DNA of 64,000 nucleotides from Amycolatopsis acidicola (GCF_007713735.2 NZ_VMNW02000017.1:62001-126000); one strand, 5' to 3'; numbered from the stretch's first letter, positions 42,502 to 51,026 are shown. A program made the numbers and translations. The notes: generated by a model from the letters alone, not told the origin.

Positions 42502-43140
42502 ATGCCCTCAGCTACCCCCGAACGGCAGCGCGACGCCGACCGAACGCGCGCCGAGATCCTCGACGTGTCCACCCACGAATTCGCCGACCAGGGCTACGCC
42601 GGGGCGCGGGTGAACGAGATCGCCGCCAAGACCCGGACGACCAAGCGGATGATCTACTACTACTTCGGCAGCAAGGAGGGCCTCTACGTCGCGGTGCTGG
42701 AGCGCGCGTACTCGGTGATCCGCGCGCAGGAGCAGGAGCTCGACGTCGAGCACCTCGACCCCGTCGAGGCGCTGCGGCAGCTGGCCGAGCTGACGTTCGA
42801 CCATCACGAGTCCCATCCGGACTTCATCCGGCTGGTCAGCATCGAGAACACGCACCACGCCGAGCACCTGCTCAAGTCCTCGGTGCTGACCACGCTGGCC
42901 AACCCGGCACTGGACGTGGCGTCCCGCATCCTCGACCGCGGCCGCGCCGAGGGCCGCTTCCGCGACGACGTGGACGCGCTCGACGTGCACATGCTGATCA
43001 GTTCCTTCTGTGTCTTTCGCACGGCCAACCGGCACACCTTCAACGCGATCTTCGACCGCGACCTGCTCGACCCCGGCCGCCGCGAGCACTACCGGAAGAT
43101 GCTCGGTGAGCTGGTGATCGACTACCTGACGGCGACTTGA
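42502..43140 (+). CDS. TetR family regulator
   Basis: A 212-residue protein with ATG 42502. The HTH is standard: RAEILDVSTHEFADQGYAGARVNEIAAKTRTTKRMIYYYFGSKEGLY. The C-terminal domain resembles the TetR_C group found with aromatic-acid genes, with ENTHHAEHLLKSS. It is divergent from the dehydroshikimate dehydratase by 52 bp and so probably controls it in response to a shikimate or hydroxybenzoate compound. The ORF is open further upstream (to 42397), but that segment overlaps the divergent gene. Confidence 0.92.
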   Translation: MPSATPERQRDADRTRAEILDVSTHEFADQGYAGARVNEIAAKTRTTKRMIYYYFGSKEGLYVAVLERAYSVIRAQEQELDVEHLDPVEALRQLAELTFDHHESHPDFIRLVSIENTHHAEHLLKSSVLTTLANPALDVASRILDRGRAEGRFRDDVDALDVHMLISSFCVFRTANRHTFNAIFDRDLLDPGRREHYRKMLGELVIDYLTAT

Positions 43141-43156
43141 CCACAACTCACCATCT

Positions 43157-43188
43157 GGTACATAACCGGACGGTACATTAACCCGGAC
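43157..43188 (+). repeat. Tandem direct repeat GGTACATAACCGGAC / GGTACATTAACCCGGAC
   Basis: Two near-identical 15-17 bp units abut just after the TetR stop. They may be regulator sites for the downstream DUF2237 gene, or a simple duplication. The rest of the 248-bp gap holds only GTCCACAGTGGAC (43338-43350), a perfect palindrome. Confidence 0.5.
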
Positions 43189-43388
43189 GGCCCCGCTCCC
43201 GCAACGGAGCACGACTCCTCGCCGGGGCGAGCTGACCCGCCGGAGCACGCGTCGGAGGAGAAGTGCGGTGGCGTTCGTGGTCCGACGGCGGACTGCGGTC
43301 GGTAGCAGGTGAATCACTGACCGCGCACCGGCCGGGAGTCCACAGTGGACCCACAGCGGCAACACGCCGGAAGTGCCAAGCTTGAGCC

Positions 43389-43781
43389 ATGACCAACGAT
43401 CGCAACGTGCTCGGCGGCGAGCTGGAGTCCTGCGGAACCGAACCCCGCACCGGGTTCCACCGGACGGGTTGCTGCACCACCGGCCCGGACGACCTGGGCA
43501 ACCACACGGTGTGCGCGGTCGTCTCGAAGGAGTTCCTGGCGCATCAGCTCCGCGCGGGCAACGACCTGGTCACCCCGCGCCCGGAGTACGAGTTCCCGGG
43601 CCTGCGTCCCGGTGACAGGTGGTGCGTCTGCGCCTCCCGCTGGCAAGAAGCGTACGAAGCGGGAATGGCGGCGCCCGTCGTGCTGGCCGCCACGCATGAG
43701 CGCGCGCTCGAAGTGGTGAGCCTGGAGGCGTTGCGCGAGCACGCCGCCGACGTGCCGGCGGACCCTAGCTCTTTGCTCTGA
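43389..43781 (+). CDS. DUF2237 family protein
   Basis: A 130-residue protein with the strong DUF2237 pattern: NVLGGELESCGTEPRTGF, then GCCTTGPDDLGNHTVCAVV and FPGLRPGDRWCVCASRW. Five conserved cysteines in these blocks suggest a metal- or cofactor-binding fold, but no function is established for the family. ATG 43389 follows a possible weak SD (TTGAG). The 3' end overlaps the convergent membrane-protein gene by 17 bp. Confidence 0.9.
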   Translation: MTNDRNVLGGELESCGTEPRTGFHRTGCCTTGPDDLGNHTVCAVVSKEFLAHQLRAGNDLVTPRPEYEFPGLRPGDRWCVCASRWQEAYEAGMAAPVVLAATHERALEVVSLEALREHAADVPADPSSLL

Positions 43782-44370
43782 TCGCCACGCGGCGGACGAA
43801 AACCACGTTCGCCGCGACGAGGCCGATCGAGACGACGAGCGCCGGCACGTCGACCAGAAGTCCGTGCCTGCCGGCGAAATCGGGTTCGAGGAGACCGCCG
43901 GGATCGTCGAGCACCTCCGCCTGGCTACCCTGCCGCTGCCGGTCGGTGGAGTCGGTGCGGATGATGAGCGTGCCGGCGCGCGGGCAGCTCAGCGTGTGCA
44001 CGAAACCGTAGTGCTGGTACCGCGACTGGGTGTCGACTTCCTGCCGTTGCGTCACTTCGCAGCTCTCGGCCACCCCGAAAGCATGCAGCACGACGCCTCG
44101 CCCGGCGATCGTGAGCGCCGCGAACAGCAGCCCGGCCACGATGAGCGACGTGACCAGCGCCCACCACGGGCCGCCCGCCTGCCGCGCCATGCCGAGCCCG
44201 AACGCGGCGACCCCGGCGATGCCGAGCACGATCGCGGCGATGGTGCTGTGCGGCGGAAGGAGGAAAACGACTGCTGCCGCCACGATGGCCACCAGCCCGC
44301 ACACGGCCGTGAGCCTGCCGGTGCGCAACCCGAGTCTTCGGGCGAAGACGTCCGCGGGAGAAGCTGCCAT
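43765..44370 (-). CDS. Membrane protein of unknown function
   Basis: A 201-residue protein. Three hydrophobic segments lie in the first ~90 residues (VCGLVAIVAAAVVFLLPP, STIAAIVLGIAGVAAFGLG, WWALVTSLIVAGLLFAAL). A soluble middle part with two cysteines (AESCEVTQRQE.., HTLSCPRAGT) follows, then a final helix (ALVVSIGLVAANVVFV). The soluble part has the strand-rich look of DUF3592-like proteins, but I cannot assign it firmly. The two cysteines outside the membrane could form a disulfide. ATG 44370; it is divergent from the J-domain gene. Confidence 0.7.
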   Translation of the reverse strand: MAASPADVFARRLGLRTGRLTAVCGLVAIVAAAVVFLLPPHSTIAAIVLGIAGVAAFGLGMARQAGGPWWALVTSLIVAGLLFAALTIAGRGVVLHAFGVAESCEVTQRQEVDTQSRYQHYGFVHTLSCPRAGTLIIRTDSTDRQRQGSQAEVLDDPGGLLEPDFAGRHGLLVDVPALVVSIGLVAANVVFVRRVAIRAKS

Positions 44371-44467
44371 CGCGCAAGACTAACCGGGTTCACCGGGTCC
44401 AGTGACCGGTTTTCCCTTGCCCGGAGCAACACCCCGGCAACGCGCGGTGCCCTTGTATTGTGACCGC

Positions 44468-45508
44468 GTGCACGATCCCGGCTACTACGAGCTGCTCGGG
44501 GTGGAGCGGGATGCCTCCGCGACGGAGATCAAGTCCGCCTACCGCTCGCGAGCCAGGGCGATGCACCCCGACGCCGGCGGTTCGCCTCGCGAGTTCCACC
44601 TGCTCCGCGAGGCGTACGAGACGCTGAGCGACCCGCGCCGCCGCGCGGACTACGACCGCGGGTTCGTGCCCGCGCCGGTGCGCACGCGGCGGCGGCCGCG
44701 GGATTTCGGGGAGGACCCGTCGTTCGTCGCGACGATTCCCCGGCTCGACCCGGAAACGCTTTCCTGGTGGCACCGTGGGGCGGAATGCGCGGGCCCGTCC
44801 TCGCCACGCCCGCCGGGACACGCCCCGGCGGCGATCCTGCTCGCCTGGCTGCTGCTGGTCGTGCTGCCGCTGACGGCGGACTGGCTGCTGTTCGCCGTCT
44901 GGCTGCTGCTGGCGACGGCCGTGGCTATCTGGCTCGTGCGGCGGCACCTCGAACTGGCGCGCGCCCGCGCGCGGTTCGCCACCGAATTCGGCGGGGTGAC
45001 CGTGTTCGGCAGGCCGGGCGCCGACGCCGACCAGTGGGGTGAGCGGCTCACCGCCGAACTGCTCGAGCGCTACCTCACCCGCCTGCCGCACGTCCGCGTC
45101 TTCCACGGCCTCGCGCTCCCCGGCTCGGTCTTCGCCGACGTGGATCACGCCGTGCTCGCCGGGAAACGCCTGGTGCTGGTCGAATCCAAGACGTGGCTGC
45201 CCGGCCGCTACGGAGCCGACGACGACGGCACACTGTGGCGCGACGACCGCCTTTTCCGCGGCGGCGCCACCCGGCTCCCCGAAGCCATCGAGGCCTACCG
45301 GAACCTGCTGCCGGGCGTGGAGGTGCGGGGCGCGCTGGTCGTGTACCCGAGCCGCGCCGGGGAGATCACCACCGAGGCGGACTTCACCGTGCCCGCCCCG
45401 CCGATGACCCCGGACCAGTTCGTACAGGAGATCGGCGGCTGGCTCGCCGCCGGACCCTCCATTGTGGACACCTCCGTGCTGCGCCGCGTGCGCGGGCAGG
45501 TCGTCTGA
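44468..45508 (+). CDS. DnaJ-domain / NERD-nuclease-domain fusion membrane protein
   Basis: A 346-residue protein with GTG 44468, apparently leaderless (TATTGT nine bases upstream). Residues 3-65 are a J domain with an intact HPD triad (33-35, in AMHPDAGGS), which stimulates DnaK. Two hydrophobic stretches follow (about residues 120-160: AAILLAWLLLVVLPL and LLFAVWLLLATAVAIWL). Residues ~180-295 resemble a NERD domain: ADVDHAVLAGKRLVLVESKTWLPGRY with the Asp, Glu and Ser-Lys positions of PD-(D/E)xK-type nucleases. J-domain proteins with such a tail are unusual. A membrane-tethered chaperone-linked nuclease or nucleic-acid-binding role is inferred. Confidence 0.8.
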   Translation: MHDPGYYELLGVERDASATEIKSAYRSRARAMHPDAGGSPREFHLLREAYETLSDPRRRADYDRGFVPAPVRTRRRPRDFGEDPSFVATIPRLDPETLSWWHRGAECAGPSSPRPPGHAPAAILLAWLLLVVLPLTADWLLFAVWLLLATAVAIWLVRRHLELARARARFATEFGGVTVFGRPGADADQWGERLTAELLERYLTRLPHVRVFHGLALPGSVFADVDHAVLAGKRLVLVESKTWLPGRYGADDDGTLWRDDRLFRGGATRLPEAIEAYRNLLPGVEVRGALVVYPSRAGEITTEADFTVPAPPMTPDQFVQEIGGWLAAGPSIVDTSVLRRVRGQVV

Positions 45509-45584
45509 CCGGGCTGGGTAAATGTGTGAGAACGTGGCTGGACCGGCATGCGCACGAAGGCGAGGAAGGCCTGCGGGAATCGGG

Positions 45585-45850
45585 GCACGCCTGGGATGCC
45601 GTGGTCGGCGAAGTAGGTGATCGCCCGGGTGAGGAAAGCGGCGCAGGTCGGGCCCTTCTCGCCCGGCCGGTCTCGCTCGTAGCGCACCGCTGTGGTCTTG
45701 CTGGCCTTGATTACCGTGCCGGTCACCGGGTCGAGCGCCGATCGTGGCGGCACGCCATGTCGTGCAAGTACTCGCGAGACCGTGCGCGTCGCCAACGGTA
45801 GGCCCAGGCGTTGTCGGTCATCAGCCGTTCGATGCGGGTGCACCCACCAG
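45585..45850 (-). pseudogene. Scrambled IS481-family transposase remnant
   Basis: Fragments in different frames and in the wrong order. The first on the minus strand is IERLMTDNAWAYR, the DDE segment normally near the middle of IS481 transposases. A separate piece follows with TVSRVLARHGVPPRSALDP, VRYERDRPGE and then, after an internal deletion of the first catalytic region, KGPTCAAFLTRAITYFADHG. Natural order places the TDNAWAYR block last, so at least two partial copies have been joined. No inverted ends are recognisable. The flanking 45510-45584 and 45851-45882 show no clear gene. Confidence 0.75.
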
Positions 45851-45882
45851 CCGACTGCCACCAACCTAACCGCCAAGCACCG

Positions 45883-46152
45883 CTAGGGGGCGCTCCACAG
45901 GCAGAACTCCGGCGTCTTCTCACGCCGACGCACGTACGTGCCCTTCGAGCGGACCGTCACCACCAACCCCCATTCCCGCAGCAGTCGTGTCGCATGTCTG
46001 GCCGTCCCCAGTGACACCCCGTACTCGCGAGCGAGCTGGCCCTCCGCGGGCAGCGTCGTGTTCGGCGCCAGTTCGCCCGCCTCGATCCGTTCGGCGATGC
46101 GCTTCGCGACGGACTCGTAGAGGTAACCGGGTGCTTCGAAATCAAGACTCAC
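45883..46152 (-). CDS. Short GntR-type winged-helix regulator
   Basis: An 89-residue protein consisting almost only of a GntR DNA-binding domain: YLYESVAKRIAERIEAGELAPN, LPAEGQLAREYGVSLGTARHATRLLREWGLV and the wing KGTYVRR. There is no effector-binding domain. GTG 46152 begins a protein starting VSLDFEAPGYLYES; the longer ORF to 46476 is antisense to the XRE gene. Such HTH-only GntR proteins paired with small XRE genes are common in actinomycetes. The gene ends next to the IS481 remnant, so truncation by insertion is also possible. Confidence 0.82.
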   Translation of the reverse strand: MSLDFEAPGYLYESVAKRIAERIEAGELAPNTTLPAEGQLAREYGVSLGTARHATRLLREWGLVVTVRSKGTYVRRREKTPEFCLWSAP

Positions 46153-46174
46153 AGGACGAAAAGTAGCATAGAAA

Positions 46175-46187
46175 CGACAAAATGTCG
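46175..46187. promoter_or_regulatory. Operator-like palindrome between GntR and XRE genes
   Basis: CGACA-AAA-TGTCG, perfect, in the 66-bp divergent gap and standing out by its AT-rich flanks. It could be bound by either regulator and would affect both promoters. Confidence 0.5.
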
Positions 46188-46218
46188 CTTGATCCGCCCA
46201 CAGTAAGCTGCACTTCCG

Positions 46219-46503
46219 ATGACCGAGGACGAGCTGGACGAGGCGCTGGACGCGCGGCTGCGCGCGCTGGCCACCCGCGTGCGCCGCGCACGGCGCGAAA
46301 GGGACCTCACGCAGGACGAGCTCGCCGACCGCGCCGGCGTCTCCCGGTCGGTGGTCGCGGAGCTGGAGCGTTCCCGGCTCGATCAGCCGCGGCGCAAGGA
46401 AGATCCGCGAAAACGCCCGCCCCGCAACATCACGCTCGACACGTTGTTCCGGATGGCCGAGGCGCTGGGGGTGCACCCCGCCGAGCTACTCGACGACCGC
46501 TGA
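46219..46503 (+). CDS. XRE-family helix-turn-helix protein
   Basis: A 94-residue protein with ATG 46219. The XRE HTH spans residues ~15-75: RVRRARRERDLTQDELADRAGVSRSVVAELERSR, ending TLFRMAEALGVHPAELL. An insert (QPRRKEDPRKRPPRN) interrupts the third and fourth helices, which is slightly unusual. No other domain is present. It is divergent from the short GntR gene. Its 3' end overlaps the convergent patatin gene by 18 bp. Confidence 0.88.
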   Translation: MTEDELDEALDARLRALATRVRRARRERDLTQDELADRAGVSRSVVAELERSRLDQPRRKEDPRKRPPRNITLDTLFRMAEALGVHPAELLDDR

Positions 46504-47454
46504 CGGCAGCTGCGCGAGGAACCTGCGCGCGGCCTCCTGCCCGCTGGAGTACAGCGTCGCCTGCGTCTCCGGCGACAGCCCGAAATCCGTCGCGGAGATC
46601 CCGCCGGTGTCGACAAAGATGGTCCGCTGGTTGACGCCCTCGTCGTCGAGCCGGTACCGGTTCCAGTCCGCCATCAGCGTCTGCAGCGAACCCGTCGCGA
46701 TGCCCAGCGGCGAACGGATCGGCGAGTCGTGATTCCCGCGCGGGCGGCCGGACAGCTTCACGCCCCAGGTCGGCCAGCGCGAGCGCACCCCGTCCGTGCG
46801 GTCGAAGACGGTGATCGGGAAGTTCGACAGCAGCCCGCCGTCGACCCAGGTGACCTTCTTGCGTTCGCCGGTCTCGAACTCCACGGGCCGGAAGAAGAAC
46901 GGGATCGACATGGACGCGCGCACGGCGTCGACCAGCAGCTCGTCATCGGCTTTGCGGCCGTACTCCGCGTAGTCCCACGGCAGCCGCACGAGCGCGCGGC
47001 GGGACAGGTCGCTGGTGTGCACGACGAGCGAGTAGCGCTGGTAGTCCTGGAGCGAGGTGTTCGGGTCGTCGAGGCGGAGGTCGCCGAACTTCGTCACGCC
47101 CACGGCCTCGAACAGCGGGCCCAGCCATTCGTAGAGGTAGTCGCCGGTGTGCGCGCCGCGGTGCAGCAGGAACTCGATACCGTCGCCCGCCTTGCCGAGC
47201 ACGCGGTGCAGCAGGCTGTCCTCCTGGAACTTCCGGTACTCGCAGCCGTGCATCACGTCTTCGAGCTCGTGCAGATCCCGGCCCGCCTTCTGGTACGCCG
47301 CGACCAGCGCGGCCACGATGGCCCCGGCGCTGGTGCCCGCGATCCGCTGGAAGCGGTAGCCCTGGTCGTGGAGCACCAGCACCGCGCCGAGCAGGCCGAT
47401 CCCCTTCACCCCGCCGCCTTCGAGCACGAGGTCGACCGGTTTCCCGTCAGCCAT
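46486..47454 (-). CDS. Patatin-like phospholipase
   Basis: A 322-residue patatin. The oxyanion loop is LEGGGVKGIGLLGA, the nucleophile is Ser42 in GTSAG, and the dyad Asp is in VTWVDGGLLSNFP. There is no signal peptide, so it is cytosolic or delivered by other means. Members hydrolyse phospholipids or act as lipid acyl hydrolases; the natural substrate is unknown. ATG 47454. It is divergent from the peptidase E gene across 109 bp. Confidence 0.92.
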   Translation of the reverse strand: MADGKPVDLVLEGGGVKGIGLLGAVLVLHDQGYRFQRIAGTSAGAIVAALVAAYQKAGRDLHELEDVMHGCEYRKFQEDSLLHRVLGKAGDGIEFLLHRGAHTGDYLYEWLGPLFEAVGVTKFGDLRLDDPNTSLQDYQRYSLVVHTSDLSRRALVRLPWDYAEYGRKADDELLVDAVRASMSIPFFFRPVEFETGERKKVTWVDGGLLSNFPITVFDRTDGVRSRWPTWGVKLSGRPRGNHDSPIRSPLGIATGSLQTLMADWNRYRLDDEGVNQRTIFVDTGGISATDFGLSPETQATLYSSGQEAARRFLAQLPSAVVE

Positions 47455-47563
47455 GCCCCACCCCCCTGGGAGTCGTCCGCTTCAGGAGTCGGCGCGCGGA
47501 CCGCGGTGTTACACCGCCCACTCTCGGCACATCAGTGTTGATCGCTCGTGATAGGCATTCCGG

Positions 47564-48280
47564 ATGCGTCTGCTGCTGCTGTCCAACTCGACCGCGCCGG
47601 GGAAGCAGTACCTCGAACACGCGCTGGACGTGCTGGGCGAGATCCTCGACGGCGTCAAGCGGCTGGTGTTCGTCCCGTTCGCGCTCGCCGATCACGAGGG
47701 CTACACGGCCAAGGTCGCCGAGGCGCTGGAGCCGGTCGGGGTCGAGGTCGCCGGCGCGCATTCGGACGATCCGATCAAGCTGTTCAACAGCGCGCAGGCG
47801 GTGTTCGTCGGCGGTGGCAACACCTTCCGGCTGCTGCGCGAGCTGTACGCGCGTGAGCTGCTCGCCCCGATCCGGGACAGGGTGGCGCACGGGACCGTCT
47901 ACATCGGATCGAGTGCGGGCACGAACGTGGCCTGCCCGACGATCCGCACCACGAACGACATGCCGATCGTGCAGCCGCCCGCGTTCGAGGCCAGCGGGCT
48001 CGTCCCGTTCCAGATCAACCCGCACTACCTCGACCCCGTCGCGGGCGATCCGCACATGGGCGAGACGCGGGAGGAACGGCTGGAGCAGTTCCTGGAGGAG
48101 AACGACGTGCCCGTGCTGGGGATGCGCGAAGGCACCTGGCTGCACCGCTCCGGCGACGCGCTCACCCTGGGCGGCGACGAGTCCGGCGCCCGGCTGTTCC
48201 AGCGGGGTTCGGCCGCGGCGGAGATCCACTCCGGCGCGGACCTGAGCGCACTGCTGGACACCGTGCCGCTGTTCCGCTGA
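47564..48280 (+). CDS. pepE: Peptidase E (alpha-aspartyl dipeptidase)
   Basis: A 238-residue S51-family serine peptidase, close to the ~230 residues of PepE. The nucleophile motif is GSSAGTN, preceded by FVGGGNTFRLLREL, and QINPHYLD contains the His of the catalytic site. It cleaves dipeptides with N-terminal Asp, in the cytoplasm. ATG 47564 begins MRLLLLSNST as usual for the family. It ends one base before the stop of the convergent thioesterase gene. Confidence 0.93.
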   Translation: MRLLLLSNSTAPGKQYLEHALDVLGEILDGVKRLVFVPFALADHEGYTAKVAEALEPVGVEVAGAHSDDPIKLFNSAQAVFVGGGNTFRLLRELYARELLAPIRDRVAHGTVYIGSSAGTNVACPTIRTTNDMPIVQPPAFEASGLVPFQINPHYLDPVAGDPHMGETREERLEQFLEENDVPVLGMREGTWLHRSGDALTLGGDESGARLFQRGSAAAEIHSGADLSALLDTVPLFR

Positions 48281-48281
48281 A

Positions 48282-48698
48282 TCAGGACAGGCCGAGCAGC
48301 TCCGGTTCGGCCGCGATCTCCAGCCAGTGCCTGCCGGGGTCCTCGACCAGCCGCCGGGTGCGCAGGTCGAGCACCCCGGACACGCTCGACACCTCGGCCA
48401 CGAGTTCGCCGCGCACCAGCATCTCCTGCCGCACCCGCGAGGTTTTCCCGGTGCCCCAATGGAAAGTGCTGACCACCGTGATCTCGTCGCCCATCCGCAG
48501 CTCGCGGCGGAAGCGCAGCGTGGTCTCCAGATTCACCGGCCCGAGCCCGCGCGCGGTCAGCTCGTTCGGGTCGATACCGGCCGCGCGCAGGCATTCCCAG
48601 CGCGCGTGGTCGGCGTAGGCGAGGTAGGCCGGGCCGCGGACGTGCCCGTTCACGTCCAGGTCGTCACTGCGGACGCCGATGGTGGTGCGAAACGTCAT
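48282..48698 (-). CDS. Hotdog-fold acyl-CoA thioesterase
   Basis: A 138-residue 4HBT-type thioesterase. Residues 10-30 (VRSDDLDVNGHVRGPAYLAY) supply the Asp and the Asn-His of the active-site region. WECLRAAGI and the strands LRFRRELRMGDEITVVS complete the fold. It hydrolyses acyl-CoA or hydroxybenzoyl-CoA-like thioesters. ATG 48698. Its first 35 bases overlap the 3' end of the AraC gene upstream on the same strand, so the two are almost certainly co-expressed. Confidence 0.85.
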   Translation of the reverse strand: MTFRTTIGVRSDDLDVNGHVRGPAYLAYADHARWECLRAAGIDPNELTARGLGPVNLETTLRFRRELRMGDEITVVSTFHWGTGKTSRVRQEMLVRGELVAEVSSVSGVLDLRTRRLVEDPGRHWLEIAAEPELLGLS

Positions 48699-49476
48699 GC
48701 CGCGCACGATGCCCTGTGGTGGGGCGGTTGTCTGGAACGTTTCGGCCAGCCCAGGTGCGCACCAGCCCGGCCGGTGACGATCCGGCGAGGGCGCGGCATT
48801 CCCGGCCGAGATGGGACTGATCGGCGTACCCTGTCTCGAAAGCGACGTCGGCGAGCGATGTCCGTCCACATGCGACTCTGGGAAGGCGCGCCAGGAAGCG
48901 CTGGAACCGCAGGACCCGGTGTAGTTGTTTGGGGCTGCAGCCCACCTCGAACGCGAACCGGCGACGCAACCCGCGCTCGCTGATCCCCAGCTGTGCGGCG
49001 ACTTCGGGCACGCGTGCTCCGGCCGACACTGCCCCGGCGGGCAGCCCATCCGCCTCGCGATCTACGAACAGCGACTCCAGGATCGACCGCGCGGCAAGGA
49101 AATCCGCGCTTTCGGCAAGCCGTTCCTCGACCGTCGACGGCCCCCACAGCTCCCGCAGCGGGACTCCGCCGACCGGCAGTTCGGCGATCGAGTAGCCCAG
49201 CAGCGAACCCGCTGCCCCGCAGCGCAGCCGCAAGCCCACCGTCTGCCCCGCCGGCCGCAGCCGGACCCGCACGGGCTCGTCCACCGCGACCATCACCGTC
49301 AGCTCTTGCCCGTTCCACACCACGTCGACACAGCCGTCCGGCAGCACGCGCAGATTTCGTTCCCAGCCGGGGCGGCCGTACCAGGCGCACGCGACGCCCG
49401 GCACGGACGACGCGAACTCGCGGTAGACCGAACGCCGCGGGCCGAGACCGGCCGACGGCCGCACTGGGACAGCCAC
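48664..49476 (-). CDS. AraC family regulator
   Basis: A 270-residue protein with the AraC DNA-binding domain at the C-terminus: VPEVAAQLGISERGLRRRFAFEVGCSPKQLHRVLRFQRFL and LADVAFETGYADQSHLGRECRALAGSSPAGL. The N-terminal part (RNLRVLPDGCVDVVWNG..) is the DUF6597-type sensor domain frequent in actinobacteria. The start is GTG 49476; a GTG three codons on is an alternative. It is divergent from the DUF1015 gene with 28 bp between the starts. The target genes are unknown, but the overlapping thioesterase is one candidate. Confidence 0.88.
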   Translation of the reverse strand: MAVPVRPSAGLGPRRSVYREFASSVPGVACAWYGRPGWERNLRVLPDGCVDVVWNGQELTVMVAVDEPVRVRLRPAGQTVGLRLRCGAAGSLLGYSIAELPVGGVPLRELWGPSTVEERLAESADFLAARSILESLFVDREADGLPAGAVSAGARVPEVAAQLGISERGLRRRFAFEVGCSPKQLHRVLRFQRFLARLPRVACGRTSLADVAFETGYADQSHLGRECRALAGSSPAGLVRTWAGRNVPDNRPTTGHRARHDVSHHHRRPQ

Positions 49477-49504
49477 CCGGCCAGTATCCAGGCAGGATCG
49501 GGGT

Positions 49505-50611
49505 ATGAACCAGTCCGCACACGCGATCCGGACCGGCTGGGTGGTCGTCGGCGACGTGCCGGGGCCGAACGTGGACGAGTTCGCCGAGCCGAGCGAGGTG
49601 GTCGACGCACTCGCCGGCACGCGCGGCGAAACGCTGCTCGCGGTCCAGCACCCACACCGCACTCCGCGGGCGCGCGCCCGCGGCCTCTCGCTCGCCCAAG
49701 CCCTGCCCGAGGCACGGCGAACGCTCGACAGGCTGCTCGCCACGCACTACCGCGAAGCGCACGATTTCGTCGCGGCATACCGGGTGGATGGTGCGGTCGG
49801 CGTGTTCTGCCTTGTCGACCCGGCGCAAGGTGTGCGGCACAGCGAAGAGATCTACCCCCGGATCGTCGACGAGCGCGCCGCGATGCTCGATGGGCTCGGC
49901 CGGGCGACGAGCGCGGCGATGCTCGTCCCACTGCGCGACGGTCCGGCGCTCACCGAATCGGTGGAGCGCGCGGTCGCGGGGCAGAAACCCGATGTCGTCA
50001 GCGGTGGACACAGACTGTGGCTCATCGGCCCCGGGCCCGTACAAGAGGAGTTGCTCGCGTTGGTGCGCCGCGGGCCGTTGCTGGTCGCCGACGGGAACCA
50101 CCGTGTGGCGGCGGCCCGGTCCAGTCTGCTGGCGCTGGTCACCGCGGGGCCGGAGCTGCGGATCGGGGCGATCCACCGGGCGTTGGTGGGCACGGGTTTG
50201 CGCACGGGACAACTCGCCGCGGCCTGGCGTCGCGCCGGGCTCGTCGTGCGGGAGACGCGCGCGCCGGAGCCACCGGCGAAACCGGGGCTCGTCACCGTGC
50301 CGTCCGGCCTGGTCGTCGAGCTCCCGGAGCCGCGGGAACCGTTGCCGCGCATCGATCACGACGTCGTGGAGCGACTCCTCATCGGCCAGGCTCTCGGCAT
50401 CGATCCGGAGGGGCCGCACGTGCGCGCGCTGCCCGCGGGACATCCACCGGGCCCGGATGTCGACGCCGTGCTTCAACTCGCGCCCGTTCCCTTCGCCGAC
50501 GTACTCGCGGTACACGAACAAGGTCGGCGAATGCCGCGAAAGAGCACCTATTTCACGCCGAAACCACGCAGCGGCCTCCTGATCGCCGAGCTGCCGGCAC
50601 CGAAAAGTTGA
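49505..50611 (+). CDS. DUF1015 family protein
   Basis: A 368-residue protein. DUF1015 signatures are LVADGNHRVAAA in the middle and MPRKSTYFTPKPRSGLLI at the C-terminus, with EEIYPRIVDERAAML between. These conserved HR and KSTYF(x)PK blocks suggest an enzyme, often thought to be kinase- or phosphatase-related, but no reaction is proven. The N-terminal ~40 residues differ from the usual family start. ATG 49505 follows AGGATCGGGGT. Confidence 0.85.
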   Translation: MNQSAHAIRTGWVVVGDVPGPNVDEFAEPSEVVDALAGTRGETLLAVQHPHRTPRARARGLSLAQALPEARRTLDRLLATHYREAHDFVAAYRVDGAVGVFCLVDPAQGVRHSEEIYPRIVDERAAMLDGLGRATSAAMLVPLRDGPALTESVERAVAGQKPDVVSGGHRLWLIGPGPVQEELLALVRRGPLLVADGNHRVAAARSSLLALVTAGPELRIGAIHRALVGTGLRTGQLAAAWRRAGLVVRETRAPEPPAKPGLVTVPSGLVVELPEPREPLPRIDHDVVERLLIGQALGIDPEGPHVRALPAGHPPGPDVDAVLQLAPVPFADVLAVHEQGRRMPRKSTYFTPKPRSGLLIAELPAPKS

Positions 50612-51026
50612 CCACTAAACCGGAGATCACCTATTGCCCCGCCATCGACAGCTCCCCGAATAATCGCCGACGCGGGACGACAAAAGAAGCAGCTCAGCTC
50701 CTGTCACGCAGGCGCCGGCCAGAATATTCCAGCGCGCCGGGATAACGATCAGGCACGACAAGGTACGTACAATTCGGCCGCCGCGGGACAGAATTCCCGG
50801 GCCGGGTCGCGACGAAAGATCATCTCGTCGACACCCAGGGAGCCAGGCGTCGCCCGGCTGCTCGCGCCCAGGTCAACGGACGCAGGAAAACGCAATCTGC
50901 AAATTGCAGTTTCTGGAGTTTCAGCCACCGAGACAAAGGGTTTGCTACATTAAGGTGACAACGCTTCTGGCTCCCCTGCGACCGTGCTTACGATGCCAGC
51001 ACCTTCACGAGAAACCGGATGCGATC
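50612..51026. other. 415-bp AT-richer intergenic region
   Basis: Base composition drops clearly below that of the surrounding genes. CTGCAAATTGCAG (50897-50909) is a perfect palindrome. TTTGCTACATT (50941-50951) contains an extended -10 (TG-C-TACATT), about 75 bp before the small Cys-protein gene. No RNA gene or ORF is supported. Confidence 0.5.

Noticed and set aside
41244-43109. 621-codon plus-strand ORF
   Set aside because: Antisense to the QuiC1-like gene and out of frame with the TetR gene, which has a clear HTH.
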